From contig CP137670.1 of the NCBI GenBank assembly GCA_037976565.1, forward strand, positions 372,001-436,000: a DNA stretch of 64,000 nt, in the 5' to 3' direction. The DNA comes from Mesocentrotus franciscanus. Taxonomy: Eukaryota > Echinodermata > Echinoidea > Camarodonta > Strongylocentrotidae. Both the position numbers and the translations under genes were made by a program. The notes under the pieces were generated by a model. That model made no database searches. It saw nothing but the letters and a program-made list of their open reading frames with translations, and was not told the DNA's origin. How positions within the stretch are numbered: the stretch's first letter is position 1; the number at the start of each line of letters is the position of its first letter. Positions 9,128 to 22,389 of the stretch are shown here, piece after piece.

Positions 9128-11444
9128 ATCTGATCGAAAATAAAGGGCAATACTTGTGATAGCTTATTGTCTCAGCTACAACATACCAAAGCTCAGCAAA
9201 ACAAAACTAAAACGACGGAGATATTGCTCGCGAAAGACGGGAATCAGAATCCAGTTTAGAAAAAAGTCATGTATAGAGAATACACGCAAATGTGAAAATT
9301 GACATGCCTCCTCTTTAATCGCAAAAATACGCCATGATGCCTTTGTCAAATGAAAATAGTGATAACTGCATTTGTAGAGAATTGTCTCAGCTAGAACATA
9401 TCAAAATTTGGAAGAAAATCGATCAATATTTACAGAGATACAATCAATTTTCCAAAATATGCTGACGTCATAATATGCAAATTGAAATTTTGAGTTCGAG
9501 GCCATTATGATGACGTCATGAGTTGATTGAGGATCAAATGAGACATGAAATCATATTCCTGACTCATAATCTATCCAAATATGAAAAAATTGGGGTATCC
9601 ATCCATTCTGAAGAGTTACAATGAATTTTGTATAGGCATGTTTTTGCCATGTATTGTGGATAGAGATATGGCGAACTGCGGGTGCTGTTATACTTTGGAC
9701 GGACGCCTTCATTGCGTTATTACTGGTCAGAAAAGAGAACAAGGTATCAAAATTGTTTGGAAAATGTGCCAAATATGATGCTAGGAAAAAATTTGGTGAT
9801 TTGATGCTGCAAATGCCAAAACGCAGCAAAACGCGCGCGCATATGCGCGCGCAAATTTTGAAAATGCTTATAATGGCCTGAAACGTGTGCATATACCTTG
9901 GGCTGAATAACTGGAAAAAGTAAAAACGTCTGGGAAGGAGACTAGCAAGGTGATTTGATATTGTAGCAGAGTTGGGAGATACACCCTATATTAGGTTTAA
10001 TACCAGATTTCCCATAGGGTTGTATTCAAACGATTGACATTCTTCTCCCATAGATATAACACGCAAAATTAGGCATTTTATTACATTGTTTGTGATTGTA
10101 TATGATAATATGTTATAATAGTCGAAGAAGATCATAAAATCAAATTAAAACGACGGCAAAAAAAAAAAAAAAATGACCCACCAGGAATCGAACTTGGGTC
10201 GCCGGAATGGGAGGCAAGTGCTATGACCACTATACCAAAATAATCCACATAGACATTACACGTGAACGGAAAATGGAATTCTCAAATCCCACTTTGCAAG
10301 TGAAATATGAGCATGATCCCGGCATCTGATCGAAAATGAAGGGCACACTTGTGATAGCTTATTGTCTCAGCTACAACATACTCAAAGCTCAGCAAAAACA
10401 AAACTAAAACGACGGAGATATTGCTCGCGAAAGACGGAATGTAGAATCCAGTTTTGAGAAAAGTCATGTCCCATAGAGAATACACGCAAAATGTGAAAAA
10501 TTGACATGCCTCCTTTAATCGCAAAATACGCCATGATGCCTTTGTCAAAATGAAAATCGTGGTGACTGCATTTGTAGAGAATTGTCTCAGCTAGAACATA
10601 TCAAAATTTGGAAGAAAATCAATCAATATTTACAGAGATACAATCAATTTTCCAAAATATGCTGACGTCATAATATGCAAATTGAAATTTTGAGTTCGGA
10701 GGCCATTATGATGACGTCATGAGTTAATTGAGGGTCAAATGAGACATGAAATCATATCTCCGACTCATAATCTATCCAAATATGAAAAAAATTGGGAGTT
10801 CCCATCCATTCTGAAGAGTTACAATGAATTTTGTATAGGCATGTTTTTGCCCATATATGCTATGTATTACAAGAGCTCGCGCGCACGGACATTTATATTG
10901 AACGGACGCTCATCTTGTTATTAATGGTCAATAAGAGATAAACATGGTATCAAATTGTTTGAAAAATATGGGAAATATCATGAAAGAAAAAAAATGGCGA
11001 TTTTATGTTGTGTAATGGTGGTACGCGCGAAAACGCACGCGCATGTGCGTGTGCGCGTTTTTTTGCGAAATGCTTAAAATGGCCTGAAACGTATCCAAAA
11101 TGAATTTGAGACGATTTGGAGCATTTTGAAATTTGCGCGCTGACGCGCGGACGACGCATGCGCGCGCGTTTTTGACCTGAAATTGACCGGACGGATATTG
11201 ACCTTGATCATGATAAATATGAATGAGAAATGACTTTCCGTTATGAAGATATGATCATGAGTTGAAAGTACAAAAAAAAACACAAAATGGCGCCTGGATG
11301 ACGTCATGAAGACCTGATGACCTTGAAAATGTTCCTGTCACGTCTCATGACAATGACCTATGACTAGGCCAAAATTGAAAGAAATTGACTGAACCGATCT
11401 TGAGTTATCGTCTGAACAAAAAAGTGCGGAGAAATAAAAATAAA
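9128..11444 (-). mobile_element. chimeric Helitron-like units
   Basis: 9128-9888 is the 5' half of one unit. At 9884-9894 it switches to sequence that normally follows the polypurine tract (GCATATACCTTGGGCTG). It then runs through a tRNA-like module (10174-10245) and a second 5' half ending before the CTAG at 11445. The switch has GTGTGCATATACC with microhomology to both parents, consistent with an internal deletion. Confidence 0.6.
10174..10245 (-). pseudogene. tRNA-Gly(CCC)-like module, copy 3
   Basis: Boxes and CTCCCAT loop unchanged; terminator run of about 16 T. The upstream CACGTGAACGG flank is kept. Confidence 0.75.
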
Positions 11445-11559
11445 CTAGAAAAGTAATTCGTCATCAGGACGAATTAGGTGATCTGTCTTCAATTCTTATG
11501 ATCATGCTAATCTTCAATTCAATGATCCAATTTAATGATGTTAATGTAAAATGATGTAT

Positions 11560-11720
11560 TAAGATATGAACTGATGAATGAAGTACTGATGAACTGATTG
11601 ATTGAACTGATGTGAAATGAACTGAATTGATGAGCTAAACTGATGAACTGATGAATGAACTGATAGATTGAACTGTGACCTGAACTGAAGTGATAACTTA
11701 ACTGATGAACAAAATATTGA
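11560..11720. repeat. ACTGATGA-type minisatellite
   Basis: Degenerate repeats of GAACTGATGAAT and GATTGAACTGATG. The same block is found at 13995-14140 and 18680-18840. Short tandem repeats inside the element are usual in Helitron/Helentron-derived non-autonomous elements. Confidence 0.75.
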
Positions 11721-11947
11721 GAAATGATTATGATCAAAATCATGATCATAATGAAATTTAATGAAAATATAGATATAGAGAAGGAGAGAGGGAGACGAGT
11801 TATTGACATGTAAAAATACATGAGCTGGACCGAGGGAAGAAAGAGGAATCAGAATGCATACACTTTGAAGGAGAGAGGACATGGTAGGGGTGAAATAAGA
11901 ATACAAAGGGCAAAATGAAGAGCTAGAGGAAATTAAAGAAAATTACA

Positions 11948-12200
11948 ATAGATATCGGAGGGAGAACGAGAACCAGAGGCCGGGAAAGGAGAGGGTGAGA
12001 GAGTATACAATGAGAGGCAGAGACAGAGGGAGCTAGGCAGAGCAAGAGAGGGAGACAGAGATAGGAGAGAGTGAAAGAGTAGAGAGAGAGATGCAATGAG
12101 AGAGCAAGAGAAGGATAGAGGGCAGATCAAGAGAGGGGAAGGGAAACAGAGCAAGAGAGAGAGGAGAGACAGAGCAAGAGAAAGAGATGCAATGGAGAAC
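11948..12200. repeat. polypurine tract
   Basis: GA-rich module of this unit, ending in CAATGGAGAACGATGC, which is shared with all copies. Confidence 0.9.
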
Positions 12201-12619
12201 GATGCTTTAATATTTCCAGCATAAATAGAATTGAATATTTACTATATTATAGAGAAAGAGAGAAGTTATAGACATGTAAACAATTCTATGTCCGCGGGAG
12301 AGACGTAAAGATTGCATATACCTGGGCTGAATTACTGGAAAGTATAAACGTCTGGGAAGGAGACTAAACATCATGAAAATGGGATGATTTGATATATTCC
12401 AACAGACTTGGGAGATTAACCCTATAGGTTTAATACACGACAAGGAATCAGATTTCCCATAGGGTTGTACTCAAACGATTGACATTCTTCTCCCATAGAT
12501 ATAACACGCAAAATTAGGCATTTTATTACATTGTTTGTGATTGTATATGATAATATGTTATAATAGTCGAAGAAGATCATAAAATCAAATTTAAAACGAC
12601 GGCAAAAAAAAAAAAAAAA

Positions 12620-12691
12620 TGACCCACCAGGAATCGAACTTGGGTCGCCGGAATGGGAGGCAAGTGCTATGACCACTATACCAAAATAATC
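12620..12691 (-). pseudogene. tRNA-Gly(CCC)-like module, copy 4
   Basis: Unchanged A and B boxes; terminator of about 16 T. Confidence 0.75.
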
Positions 12692-14389
12692 CACATAGAC
12701 ATTACACGTGAACGGAAAATGGAATTCTCAAATCCCACTTTGCAAGTGAAATATGAGCATGATCCCGGCATCTGATCGAAAAATAAAGGGCACACTTGTG
12801 ATAGCTTATTGTCTCAGCTACAACATACTCAAAGCTCAGCAAAACAAAACTAAAACGACGGAGATATTGCTCGCGAAAGACGGGAATGTAGAATCCAGTT
12901 TAGAAAAAGTCATGTCCCATAGAGAATACACGCAAAATGTGAAAAATTGACATGCCTCCTTTAATCGCAAAAATACGCCATGATGCCTTTGTCAAAATGA
13001 AAATCGTGATGACTGCATTTGTAGAGAATTGTCTCAGCTAGAACATATCAAAATTTGGAAGAAAATCGATCAATATTTACAGAGATACAATCAATTTTCC
13101 AAAAATATGCTGACGTCATAATATGCAAATTGAAATTTTGAGTTCGGAGGCCGATATGATGACGTCATGAGTTGATTGAGGGTCAAATGAGACATGAAAT
13201 CATATCTCCGACTCATAATCTATCCAAATATGAAAAAAATTGGGGGTATCCATCCATTCTGAAGAGTTACAATGAGTTTTGTATAGGCATGTTTTTGCCT
13301 ATGTATTGTGGATAGAGATAGCGCAACCGCGGGTGCTGTTATACTTTGACGGACGCTCATTGCGTTATTACTGGTCAGAAAAAGTGAACAAGGTATCAAA
13401 ATGCTTGGAAAAATGTGCCAAATATGATGCAGAAAAATTTGGTGATTTGATGTTGCAAAATGCCAAACGCGCAAAACGCGCGCGCATAAGTGCGCGCGCA
13501 AATTTTGAAAATGCTTAAAATGGCCTGAAACGTGTGCAAACAAAATTTGGGACGAATTGGAGCATTTTGAAATTTTGATGCGCGTACGCGCGTCGAGGTG
13601 CGCACGCGGATTTTGTCGACATTTTTGTTGACCTTTGACCTAAAATTGATGTATACCAAATATGGTTGATTTTTGATGACTCGTTATCGAGATAAGATAA
13701 TGACCTGATGTTTACAAAATGGCGCCTGGATGACGTCATGATGACTCCATGACCTTGAAAAAGTTACTTGAACTTGATATTATAGGGCCTGATGACTGAC
13801 AGAAATTGAAGGAAATTGAACATGTCGATTTCGAGTAAACGTTTACACAAAAAGTGTACGGATGAAATAAAAATAAACTAGAAAAGTAATTCGTCATCAG
13901 GACGAATTAGGTGATCTGTCTTCAATTCTTATGATCATGCTAATCTTCAATTCAATGATCCAATTTAATGATGTTAATGTAAAATGATGTATTAAGATAT
14001 GAACTGATGAATGAAGTACTGATGAACTGATAGATTGAACTGATGTGAAATGAACTGAATTGATGAGCTAAACTGATGAACTGATGAATGAACTGATAGA
14101 TTGAACTGTGACCTGAACTGAAGTGATAACTTAACTGATGAACAAAATATTGAGAAATGATTATGATCAAAATCATGATCATAATGAAATTTAATGAAAA
14201 TATAGATATAGAGAAGGAGAGAGGGAGACGAGTTATTGACATGTAAAAATACATGAGCTGGACCGAGGGAAGAAAGAGGAATCAGAATGCATACACTTTG
14301 AAGGAGAGAGGACATGGTAGGGGTGAAATAAGAATACAAAGGGCAAAATGAAGAGCTAGAGGAAATTAAAGAAAATTACAATAGATATC

Positions 14390-14622
14390 GGAGGGAGAAC
14401 GAGAACCAGAGGCCGGGAAAGGGAGAGGGTGAGAGAGTATACAATGAGAGGCAGAGACAGAGGGAGCTAGGCAGAGCAAGAGAGGGAGACAGAGATAGGG
14501 AGAGAGTGAAAGAGTAGAGAGAGAGATGCAATGAGAGAGCAAGAGAAGGATAGAGGGCAGATCAAGAGAGGGGAAGGGAAACAGAGCAAGAGAGAGCAAG
14601 AGAAAGAGATGCAATGGAGAAC
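14390..14622. repeat. polypurine tract
   Basis: GA-rich module of the second array unit. Confidence 0.9.
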
Positions 14623-15043
14623 GATGCTTTTAATATTTCCAGCATAAATAGAATTGAATATTTACTATATTATAGAGAAAGAGAGAAGTTATAGACATGT
14701 AAACAATTCTATGTCCGCGGGAGAGACGTAAAGATTGCATATACCTGGGCTGAATTACTGGAAAGTATAAACGTCTGGGAAGGAGACTAAACATCATGAA
14801 AATGGGATGATTTGATATATTCCAACAGACTTGGGAGATTAACCCTATAGGTTTAATACACGACAAGGAATCAGATTTCCCATAGGGTTGTACTCAAACG
14901 ATTGACATTCTTCTCCCATAGATATAACACGCAAAATTAGGCATTTTATTACATTGTTTGTGATTGTATATGATAATATGTTATAATAGTCGAAGAAGAT
15001 CATAAAATCAAATTTAAAACGACGGCAAAAAAAAAAAAAAAAA

Positions 15044-15115
15044 TGACCCACCAGGAATCGAACTTGGGTCGCCGGAATGGGAGGCAAGTGCTATGACCAC
15101 TATACCAAAATAATC
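15044..15115 (-). pseudogene. tRNA-Gly(CCC)-like module, copy 5
   Basis: Unchanged boxes; terminator of about 17 T. Confidence 0.75.
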
Positions 15116-16551
15116 CACATAGACATTACACGTGAACGGAAAATGGAATTCTCAAATCCCACTTTGCAAGTGAAATATGAGCATGATCCCGGCATCTGAT
15201 CGAAAAATAAAGGGCACACTTGTGATAGCTTATTGTCTCAGCTACAACATACTCGAAGCTCAGCGAAAACAAAGCTAAAACGACGGAGATATTGCTCGCG
15301 AAAGACGGGAATGTAGAATCCAGTTTAGGAAAAAGTCATGTCCCATAGAGAATACACGCAAAATGTGAAAAATTGACATGCCTCCTTTAATCCAAAAATA
15401 CGCCATGATGCCTTTGTCAAAATGAAAATCGTGATGACTGCATTTGTAGAGAATTGTCTCAGCTAGAACATATCAAAATTTGGAAGAAAATCGATCAATA
15501 TTTACAGAGATACAATCAATTTTCCAAAAATATGCTGACGTCATAATATGCAAATTGAAATTTTGAGTTCGGAGGCCATTATGATGACGTCATGAGTTAA
15601 TTGAGGGTCAAATGAGACATGAAATCATATCTCCGACTCATAATCTATCCAAATATGAAAAAAATTGGGGTATCCATCCATTCTGAAGAGTTACAATGAG
15701 TTTTGTATAGGCATGTTTTTGCCTATGTATTGTGGATAGAGATAGCGCCCGCGGGTGCTGTTATACTTTGACGGACGCTCATTGCGTTATTACTGGTCAG
15801 AAAAAGTTAAACAAGGTATCAAAATGCTTGGAAAAATGTGCCAAATATGATGACAGAAAAAATTTGGCGATTTGATGTTGTAAAATGCCAATACGCGAAA
15901 ACGCGCGCATAGTGCGCGCGCAAATTTTGAAAATGCTTAAAATGGCCTGAAACGTGCAAACAAAATTTGGGACGAATTGGAGCATTTTGAAATTTTGATG
16001 CGCGCGTACGCGCGTCGAGGTGCGCACGCGGATTTTGTCGACATTTTTGTTGACCTTGACCTAAAATTGATGTATACCAAATATGGTTGATTTTTGATGA
16101 CTCGTTATCGAGATAAGATAATGACCTGATGTTTACAAAATGGCGCCTGGATGACGTCACGATGACCCCATGACCTTGAGAAAGTTACTAGAACTTGATA
16201 TTATAGGGCCTGATGACTGACAGAAATTGAAGGAAATTGACCATGTCGATTTCGAGTAAACGCTACACAAAAAAGTGTACGGATGAAATAAAAACTAGAA
16301 ATGTAATTCGTCATGAGGACGAATTAGGTGGTCTGTTATGTAATCTGAATAACTGATCTTGTAGAAAATTGTCTTAGCTACAACATATCAAAATTTGGAA
16401 GAAAATCGATCCATATTTACAGAGATACAATCAATTTTCCATAAATATGCTGACGTCATAATATGCAAATTCGTATTTTGAGTTCCAAGGCCAAAGGGCA
16501 AAGGGCAGAGCTGTAGAAAATTAAGGAACATTACAAGACATAATAGAAGGA

Positions 16552-16806
16552 GAACGAGAACCAGAGCAGGCGGGAGAGGTAGAGGGTGAGAGAGAAGAAA
16601 AGAGAAGGGCAGAGGCAGAGGGAGACAGAGCAAGAGAATAAGAGGGAGGCAAGGCAAGAGGTCGAGGTAGAGGGAGGCAGAGAGAGAGGGAGAGGGTAAA
16701 AGAGTAGAGAGAGATATATATGCAGAGACAGAGCAAGAGAAGGAGAGGGGCAAAATAAGAGAGGAGAAGGGAAACAGAGCAAGAGAGAGGAGAAAGAGAG
16801 AGATGC
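16552..16806. repeat. polypurine tract
   Basis: GA-rich module, closest in layout to the tract at 2262 (shared ATATATATGCAGAGACAG). Confidence 0.9.
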
Positions 16807-17198
16807 AATGGAGAACGATGCATTCAATATATCCAGCATAAATAGAATTTAATATAGAGAAAGAGAGAAGTATAGACAAGTAAACAATTCTATGTCCACG
16901 GGAGAGACGTAAACATGCATATACCTTGGGCTGAATAACTGGAAAAAGTAAAAACGTCTGGGAAGGAGACTAGCAAGGTGATTTGATATTGTAGCAGAGT
17001 TGGGAGATACACCCTATATTAGGTTTAATACCAGATTTCCCATAGGGTTGTACTCAAACGATTGACATTCTTCTCCCATAGATATAACACGCAAAATTAG
17101 GCATTTTATTACATTGTTTGTGATTGTATATGATAATATGTTATAATAGTCGAAGAAGATCATAAAATCAAATTTAAAACGAAAAAAAAAAAAAAAAA

Positions 17199-17270
17199 TG
17201 ACCCACCAGGAATCGAACTTGGGTCGCCGGAATGGGAGGCAAGTGCTATGACCACTATACCAAAATAATC
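17199..17270 (-). pseudogene. tRNA-Gly(CCC)-like module, copy 6
   Basis: Unchanged boxes. The run after the 3' end is about 17 T and the GCCGTCG that follows it in other copies is lost. Confidence 0.75.
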
Positions 17271-19097
17271 CACATAGACATTACACGTGAACGGAAAATG
17301 GAATTCTCAAATCTCACTTTGCAAGTGAAATATGAGCATGATCCCGGCATCTGATCGAAAAATAAAGGGCACACTTGTGATAGCTTATTGTCTCAGCTAC
17401 AACATACTCAAAGCTCAGCAAAAACAAAACTAAAACGACGGAGATATTGCTCGCGAAAGACGGTAATGTAGAATCCAGTTTTGAGAAAAGTCATGTCCCA
17501 TAGAGAATACACGCAAAATGTGAAAAATTGACATGCCTCCTTTAATCGCAAAAATACGCCATGATGCCTTTGTCAAAATGAAAATCGTGGTGACTGCATT
17601 TGTAGAGAATTGTCTCAGCTAGAACATATCAAAATTTGGAAGAAAATCGATCAATATTTACAGAGATACAATCAATTTTCCAAAATATGCTGACGTCATA
17701 ATATGCAAATTGAAATTTTGAGTTCGGAGGCCATTATGATGACGTCATGAGTTAATTGAGGGTCAAATGAGACATGAAATCATATCTCCGACTCATAATC
17801 TATCCAAATATGAAAAAAATTGGGAGTTCCCATCCATTCTGAAGAGTTACAATGAATTTTGTATAGGCATGTTTTTGCCCATATATGCTATGTATTACAA
17901 GAGCTGCGCACGGACATTTATATTGAATGGACGCTCATCTTGTTATTAATGGTCAATAAGAGATAAACATGGTATCAAATTGTTTGAAAAAATATGGGAA
18001 ATATCATGAAAGAAAAAAATGGCGATTTTATGTTGTGTAATGGTGTTACGCGAAAACGCACGCGCATGTGCGTGCGTTTTTTTGCGAAATGCTTAAAATG
18101 GCCTGAAACGTATCCAAAATGAATTTGAGACGATTTGGAGCATTTTGAAATTTTGCGCGCTGACGCGCGGACGTACGCATGCGCGCGCTTTTTGACCTGA
18201 AATTGACCGGACGGATATTGACCTTGATCATGATAAATATGAATGAGAAATGACTTTCCGTTATGAAGATATGATCATGAGTTGAAAGTACCAAAAAACA
18301 CAAAATGGCGCCTGGATGACGTCATGAAGACTTGATGACCTTGAAAATGTTCCTGTCACGTCTCATGACAATGACCTATGACTAGGCCAAAATTGAAAGA
18401 AATTGACTGAACCGATCTTGAGTTATCGTCTGAACAAAAAAGTGCGGAGAAATAAAAATAAAGAAATAATAAATAAAGAAAGAAAATTCTGACGAAAACA
18501 ATAGGTGATCTGTCGTTGACAGACCACCTAATAAATAAATAAATAAATAAATAATAATAATAACTAGACTTTAATTCGTCATGAGAACGAATTAGGTGAT
18601 CTGTCTTCAATTCTTATAGTTCATGCTCATCTTCAATTCAATGATCCAATATAATGATGTTAATGTAAAATGATGTATTAAGATATGAATTGATGAATGA
18701 AGTACTGATGAACTGATGAACTGATAGATTGAACTGATGTGAAATGAACTGAATTGATGAGCTAAACTGATGAACTGATGAATGAACTGATAGATTGAAC
18801 TGTGACCTGAACTGAAGTGATAACTTAACTGATGAACAAAATATTGAGAAATGAATATGATAAAAACATGATCATAATGAAATTTAATGAAAATATAGAT
18901 ATAGAGAAGGAGAGAGGGAGACGAGTTATTGTCATGTAAAAATACATGAGCTGGACCGAGGGAAGAAAGAGGAATCATGATCAGAATGCATACACTTGGA
19001 AGAGAGAGGATAGTATAAGGAAACATGGTAGGGGTGAAATAAGAATACAGAGGGCAAAATGAAAAGCTAGAGGAAATTAAAGAAAATTACAATAGAT

Positions 19098-19322
19098 ATC
19101 GGAGGGAGAACGAGAACCAGAGGCGGGAAATGGAGAGGGTGAGAGAGTATACAATGAGAGGCAGAGACAGAGGGAGGCAGAGCAAGAGAGGGAGACAGAT
19201 ATAGGGAGAGAGTAAAAGAGTAGAGAGAGAGATGCAGTGAGAGAGCAAGAGAAGGATAGAGGGCAGAACAAGAGAGGGAAGGAAACAGAGCAACAGAGAG
19301 CAAGAGAAAGAGATGCAATGGA
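19098..19322. repeat. polypurine tract
   Basis: GA-rich module of the fourth array unit. Confidence 0.9.
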
Positions 19323-19747
19323 GAACGATGCTTTTAATATTTCCAGCATAAATAGAATTGAATATTTACTATATTATAGAGAAGAGAGAAGTTATAGACA
19401 TGTAAACAATTCTATGTCCGCGGGAGAGACGTAAAGATTGCATATACCTGGGCTGAATAACTGGAAAGTATAAACGTCTGGGAAGGAGACTAAACATCAT
19501 AAAAATGGGATGATTTAATATATTCCAACAGACTTAGGAGATTAACCCTATAGGTTTAATACACGACAAGGAATCAGATTTCCCATAGGGTTGTACTCAA
19601 ACGATTGACATTCTTCTCCCATAGATATAACACGCAAAATTAGGCATTTTATTACAATGTTTGTGATTGTATATGATAATATGTTATAATAGTCGAAGAA
19701 GATCATAAAATCAAATTTAAAACGACGGCAAAAAAAAAAAAAAAAAA

Positions 19748-19819
19748 TGACCCACCAGGAATCGAACTTGGGTCGCCGGAATGGGAGGCAAGTGCTATGA
19801 CCACTATACCAAAATAATC
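19748..19819 (-). pseudogene. tRNA-Gly(CCC)-like module, copy 7
   Basis: Unchanged boxes; terminator of about 18 T. Confidence 0.75.
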
Positions 19820-21095
19820 CACATAGACATTACACGTGAACGGAAAATGGAATTCTCAAATCCCACTTTGCAAGTGAAATATGAGCATGATCCCGGCATC
19901 TGATCGAAAAATAAAGGGCACACTTACGATAGCTTATTGTCTCAGCTACAACATACTCGAAGCTCAGCGAAAACAAAGCTAAAACGACGGAGATATTGCT
20001 CGCGAAAGACGGGAATGTAGAATCCAGTTTAGGAAAAAGTCATGTCCCATAGAGAATACACGCAAAATGTGAAAATTGACATGCCTCCTTTAATCCCAAA
20101 ATACGTCATGATGCCTTTGTCAAAATGAAAAATCGTGGTGACTGCATTTGTAGAGAATTGTCTCAGCTAGAACATATCAAAATTTGGAAGAAAATCGATC
20201 AATATTTACAGAGATACAATCAATTTTCCAAAATATGCTGACGTCATAATATGCAAATTGAAATTTTGAGTTCGGAGGCCGATATGATGACGTCATGAGT
20301 TGATTGAGGGTCAAATGAGACATGAAATCATATCTCCGACTCATAATCTATCCAAATATGAAAAAAATTGGGGGTATCCATCCATTCTGAAGAGTTACAA
20401 TGAGTTTTGTATAGGCATGTTTTTGCCTATGTATTGTGGATAGAGATACGAACCGCGGGTGCTGTTATACTTTGACGGACGCTCATTGCGTTATTACTGG
20501 TCAGAAAAAGTTAAACAAGGTATCAAAATGCTTGGAAAAATGTGCCAAATATGATGACAGAAAATTTGGTGATTCGATGTTGCAAAATGCCAATACGCGA
20601 AACGCGCGATAAGCGCGTGCGCAAATTTTGAAAATGCTTAAAATGGCCTGAAACGTGTGCAAACAAAATTTGGGACGAATTGGACATTTTGAAATTTTGA
20701 TGCGATACGCGCCGAGGTGCACGCGAATTTTGTCGACATTTTTTGTTGACCTATGACCTAAAATTGATGTTTGCCAAATATGGTTGATTTTTGATGACTC
20801 GTTATCGAGATAAGATATTGACCTGATGTTTACAAAATGGCGCCTGGATGACGTCACGATGACCCCGTGACCTTGAGAAGGTTACTTGAACTTGATATTA
20901 TAGGGCCTGATGACTGACAGAAATTCGAAGGAAATTGACCATGTCGATTTCGAGTAAACGTTTACACAAAAAAGTGTACGGAAGAAATAAAAACTAGACT
21001 TTAATTCGTCATCGGGACGAATTAGGTGGTCTGTCTTCAATTCTAATGATCAGTGAAAGGTCAAAAAGAAAAAAAAGTGAAGAATTTTTTTTTTT

Positions 21096-21167
21096 GGAGA
21101 CGCCCGGACTCGAACCAGGGGTCTCGTGGTCGGAAGTGAAGTGCGTTACCGATATACCAAAACATTT
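21096..21167 (-). pseudogene. tRNA-Gly(TCC)-like module, copy 1
   Basis: The minus strand has an A box (TGGTATATCGG) and B box (GTTCGAGTC) with a well-paired T stem. The anticodon loop reads CTTCCGA, or CTTCCAA in sister copies, as in tRNA-Gly(TCC). The acceptor stem does not pair. Flanks (CACGTAAA upstream of the A box) are homologous to those of the CCC-type modules. Confidence 0.7.
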
Positions 21168-22389
21168 CCCATAGCGATTACACGTAAATGGAAAAGGGAA
21201 TTCTCAAATCCCACTTTGCAAGTGAAATATGAGCATGATCCCGGCATCTGATCGAAAAATAAAGTCCACATTTGTGATAGCTTATTGTCTCAGCTACAAC
21301 ATACTCGAAGCTCAGCGAAAACAAAGCTAAAACGACGGAGATATTGCTCGCGAAAGACGGGAATGTAGAATCCAGTTTAGGAAAAAGTCATGTCCCATAG
21401 AGAATACACGCAAAATGTGAAAAATTGACATGCCTCCTTTAATCCCAAAAATACGCCATGATGCCTTTGTCAAAATGAAAAATCGTGTGACTGCATTTGT
21501 AGAGAATTGTCTCAGCTAGAACATATCAAAATTTGGAAGAAAATCGATCAATATTTACAGAGATACAATCAATTTTCCAAAAATATGCTGACGTCATAAT
21601 ATGCAAATTGAAATTTTGAGTTCGGAGGCCATATGATGACGTCATGAGTTGATTGAGGGTCAAATGAGACATGAAATCATATCTCCGACTCATAATCTAT
21701 CCAAATATGAAAAAAATTGGGGTATCCATCCATTCTGAAGAGTTACAATGAGTTTTGTATAGGCATGTTTTTGCCTATGTATTGTGGATAGAGATAGCGC
21801 GTCCGCAGGTGCTGTTATACTTTGACGGACGCTCATTGCGTTATTACTGGTCAGAAAAAGTTAAACAAGGTATCAAAATGCTTGGAAAAATGTGCCAAAT
21901 ATGATGACAGAAAAATTTGGTGATTCGATGTTGCAAAATGCCAATACGCGCGAAAACGCGCGCGTATAAGTGCGCGCGCGCAAATTTTGAAAATGCTTAA
22001 AATGGCCTGAAACGTGTGCAAACAAAATATGGGACGAATTGGACGATTTTGAAATTTTGATGCGCGCGTATGCGCGCGTCGAGGTGCGCGCGCGGATTTT
22101 GTCGACATTTTTGTTGACCTTTGACCTAAAATTGATGTATACCAAATATGGTTGATTTTTGATGACTCGTTATCGAGATATGATAATGACCTGATGTTTA
22201 CAAAATGGCGCCTGGATGACGTCACGATGACCCCATGACCTTGAGAAGGTTACTTGAACTTGATATTATAGGGCCTGATGACTGACAGAAATTCGAAGGA
22301 AATTGAACATGTCGATTTCGAGTAAACGTTTACACAAAAAAGTGTACGGATGAAATAAAAAATAAATAAATAAAAATAATAATAAAGAA

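Larger units (their letters stand above)
11445..13877 (-). mobile_element. Helitron-like unit, tandem array copy 1
   Basis: Complete 2433-bp unit. 3' end: CTAG 11445-11448, hairpin 11454-11476, GACAGATCACCT motif. Body: ACTGATGA minisatellite (11560-11720), polypurine tract (11948-12200), tRNA-like module (12620-12691), CG-rich zone (13310-13610), TGACGTCA at the 5' end. It joins the next unit head to tail at 13878. The 5' hairpin segment seen at other 5' ends is missing, so the joint is CTAG to an internal T-rich site rather than CTAG-TC. Confidence 0.7.
13878..16294 (-). mobile_element. Helitron-like unit, tandem array copy 2
   Basis: 2417 bp and very similar to the 11445 unit over its first 1700 bp. 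3' end: CTAG 13878-13881, hairpin 13887-13909. Differences are mostly 1-3 base indels and CG-run length. The tract near 14590 lacks a short AGAGAGGAGAGACAG stretch present at 12150. Confidence 0.7.
16295..18563 (-). mobile_element. Helitron-like unit, tandem array copy 3
   Basis: 2269 bp. 3' end: CTAG 16295-16298, hairpin 16304-16326, ACAGACCACCT. The 3' module is the other subtype, matching 2047-2203. Its 5' part ends in GAAAATTCTGACGAAAACAAT and one palindrome at 18505-18530, so this copy keeps a 5' hairpin segment that its neighbours lack. Confidence 0.7.
18564..20993 (-). mobile_element. Helitron-like unit, tandem array copy 4
   Basis: 2430 bp. 3' end: CTAG 18564-18567, hairpin 18572-18594 with one stem mismatch (GAACGAATTA). 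Same module order as the 11445 unit, including minisatellite, polypurine tract and tRNA-like module. The CG-rich zone (20590-20730) is eroded relative to other copies. Confidence 0.7.

Noticed and set aside
11290..11345. Possible hammerhead ribozyme (CTGATGACC...GAAAATG...GTC)
   Set aside because: Only four bases separate CTGATGA from GAAA, too few for stem II, and no stem III or I pairing is seen. The ACTGATGA minisatellite lacks GAAA altogether.
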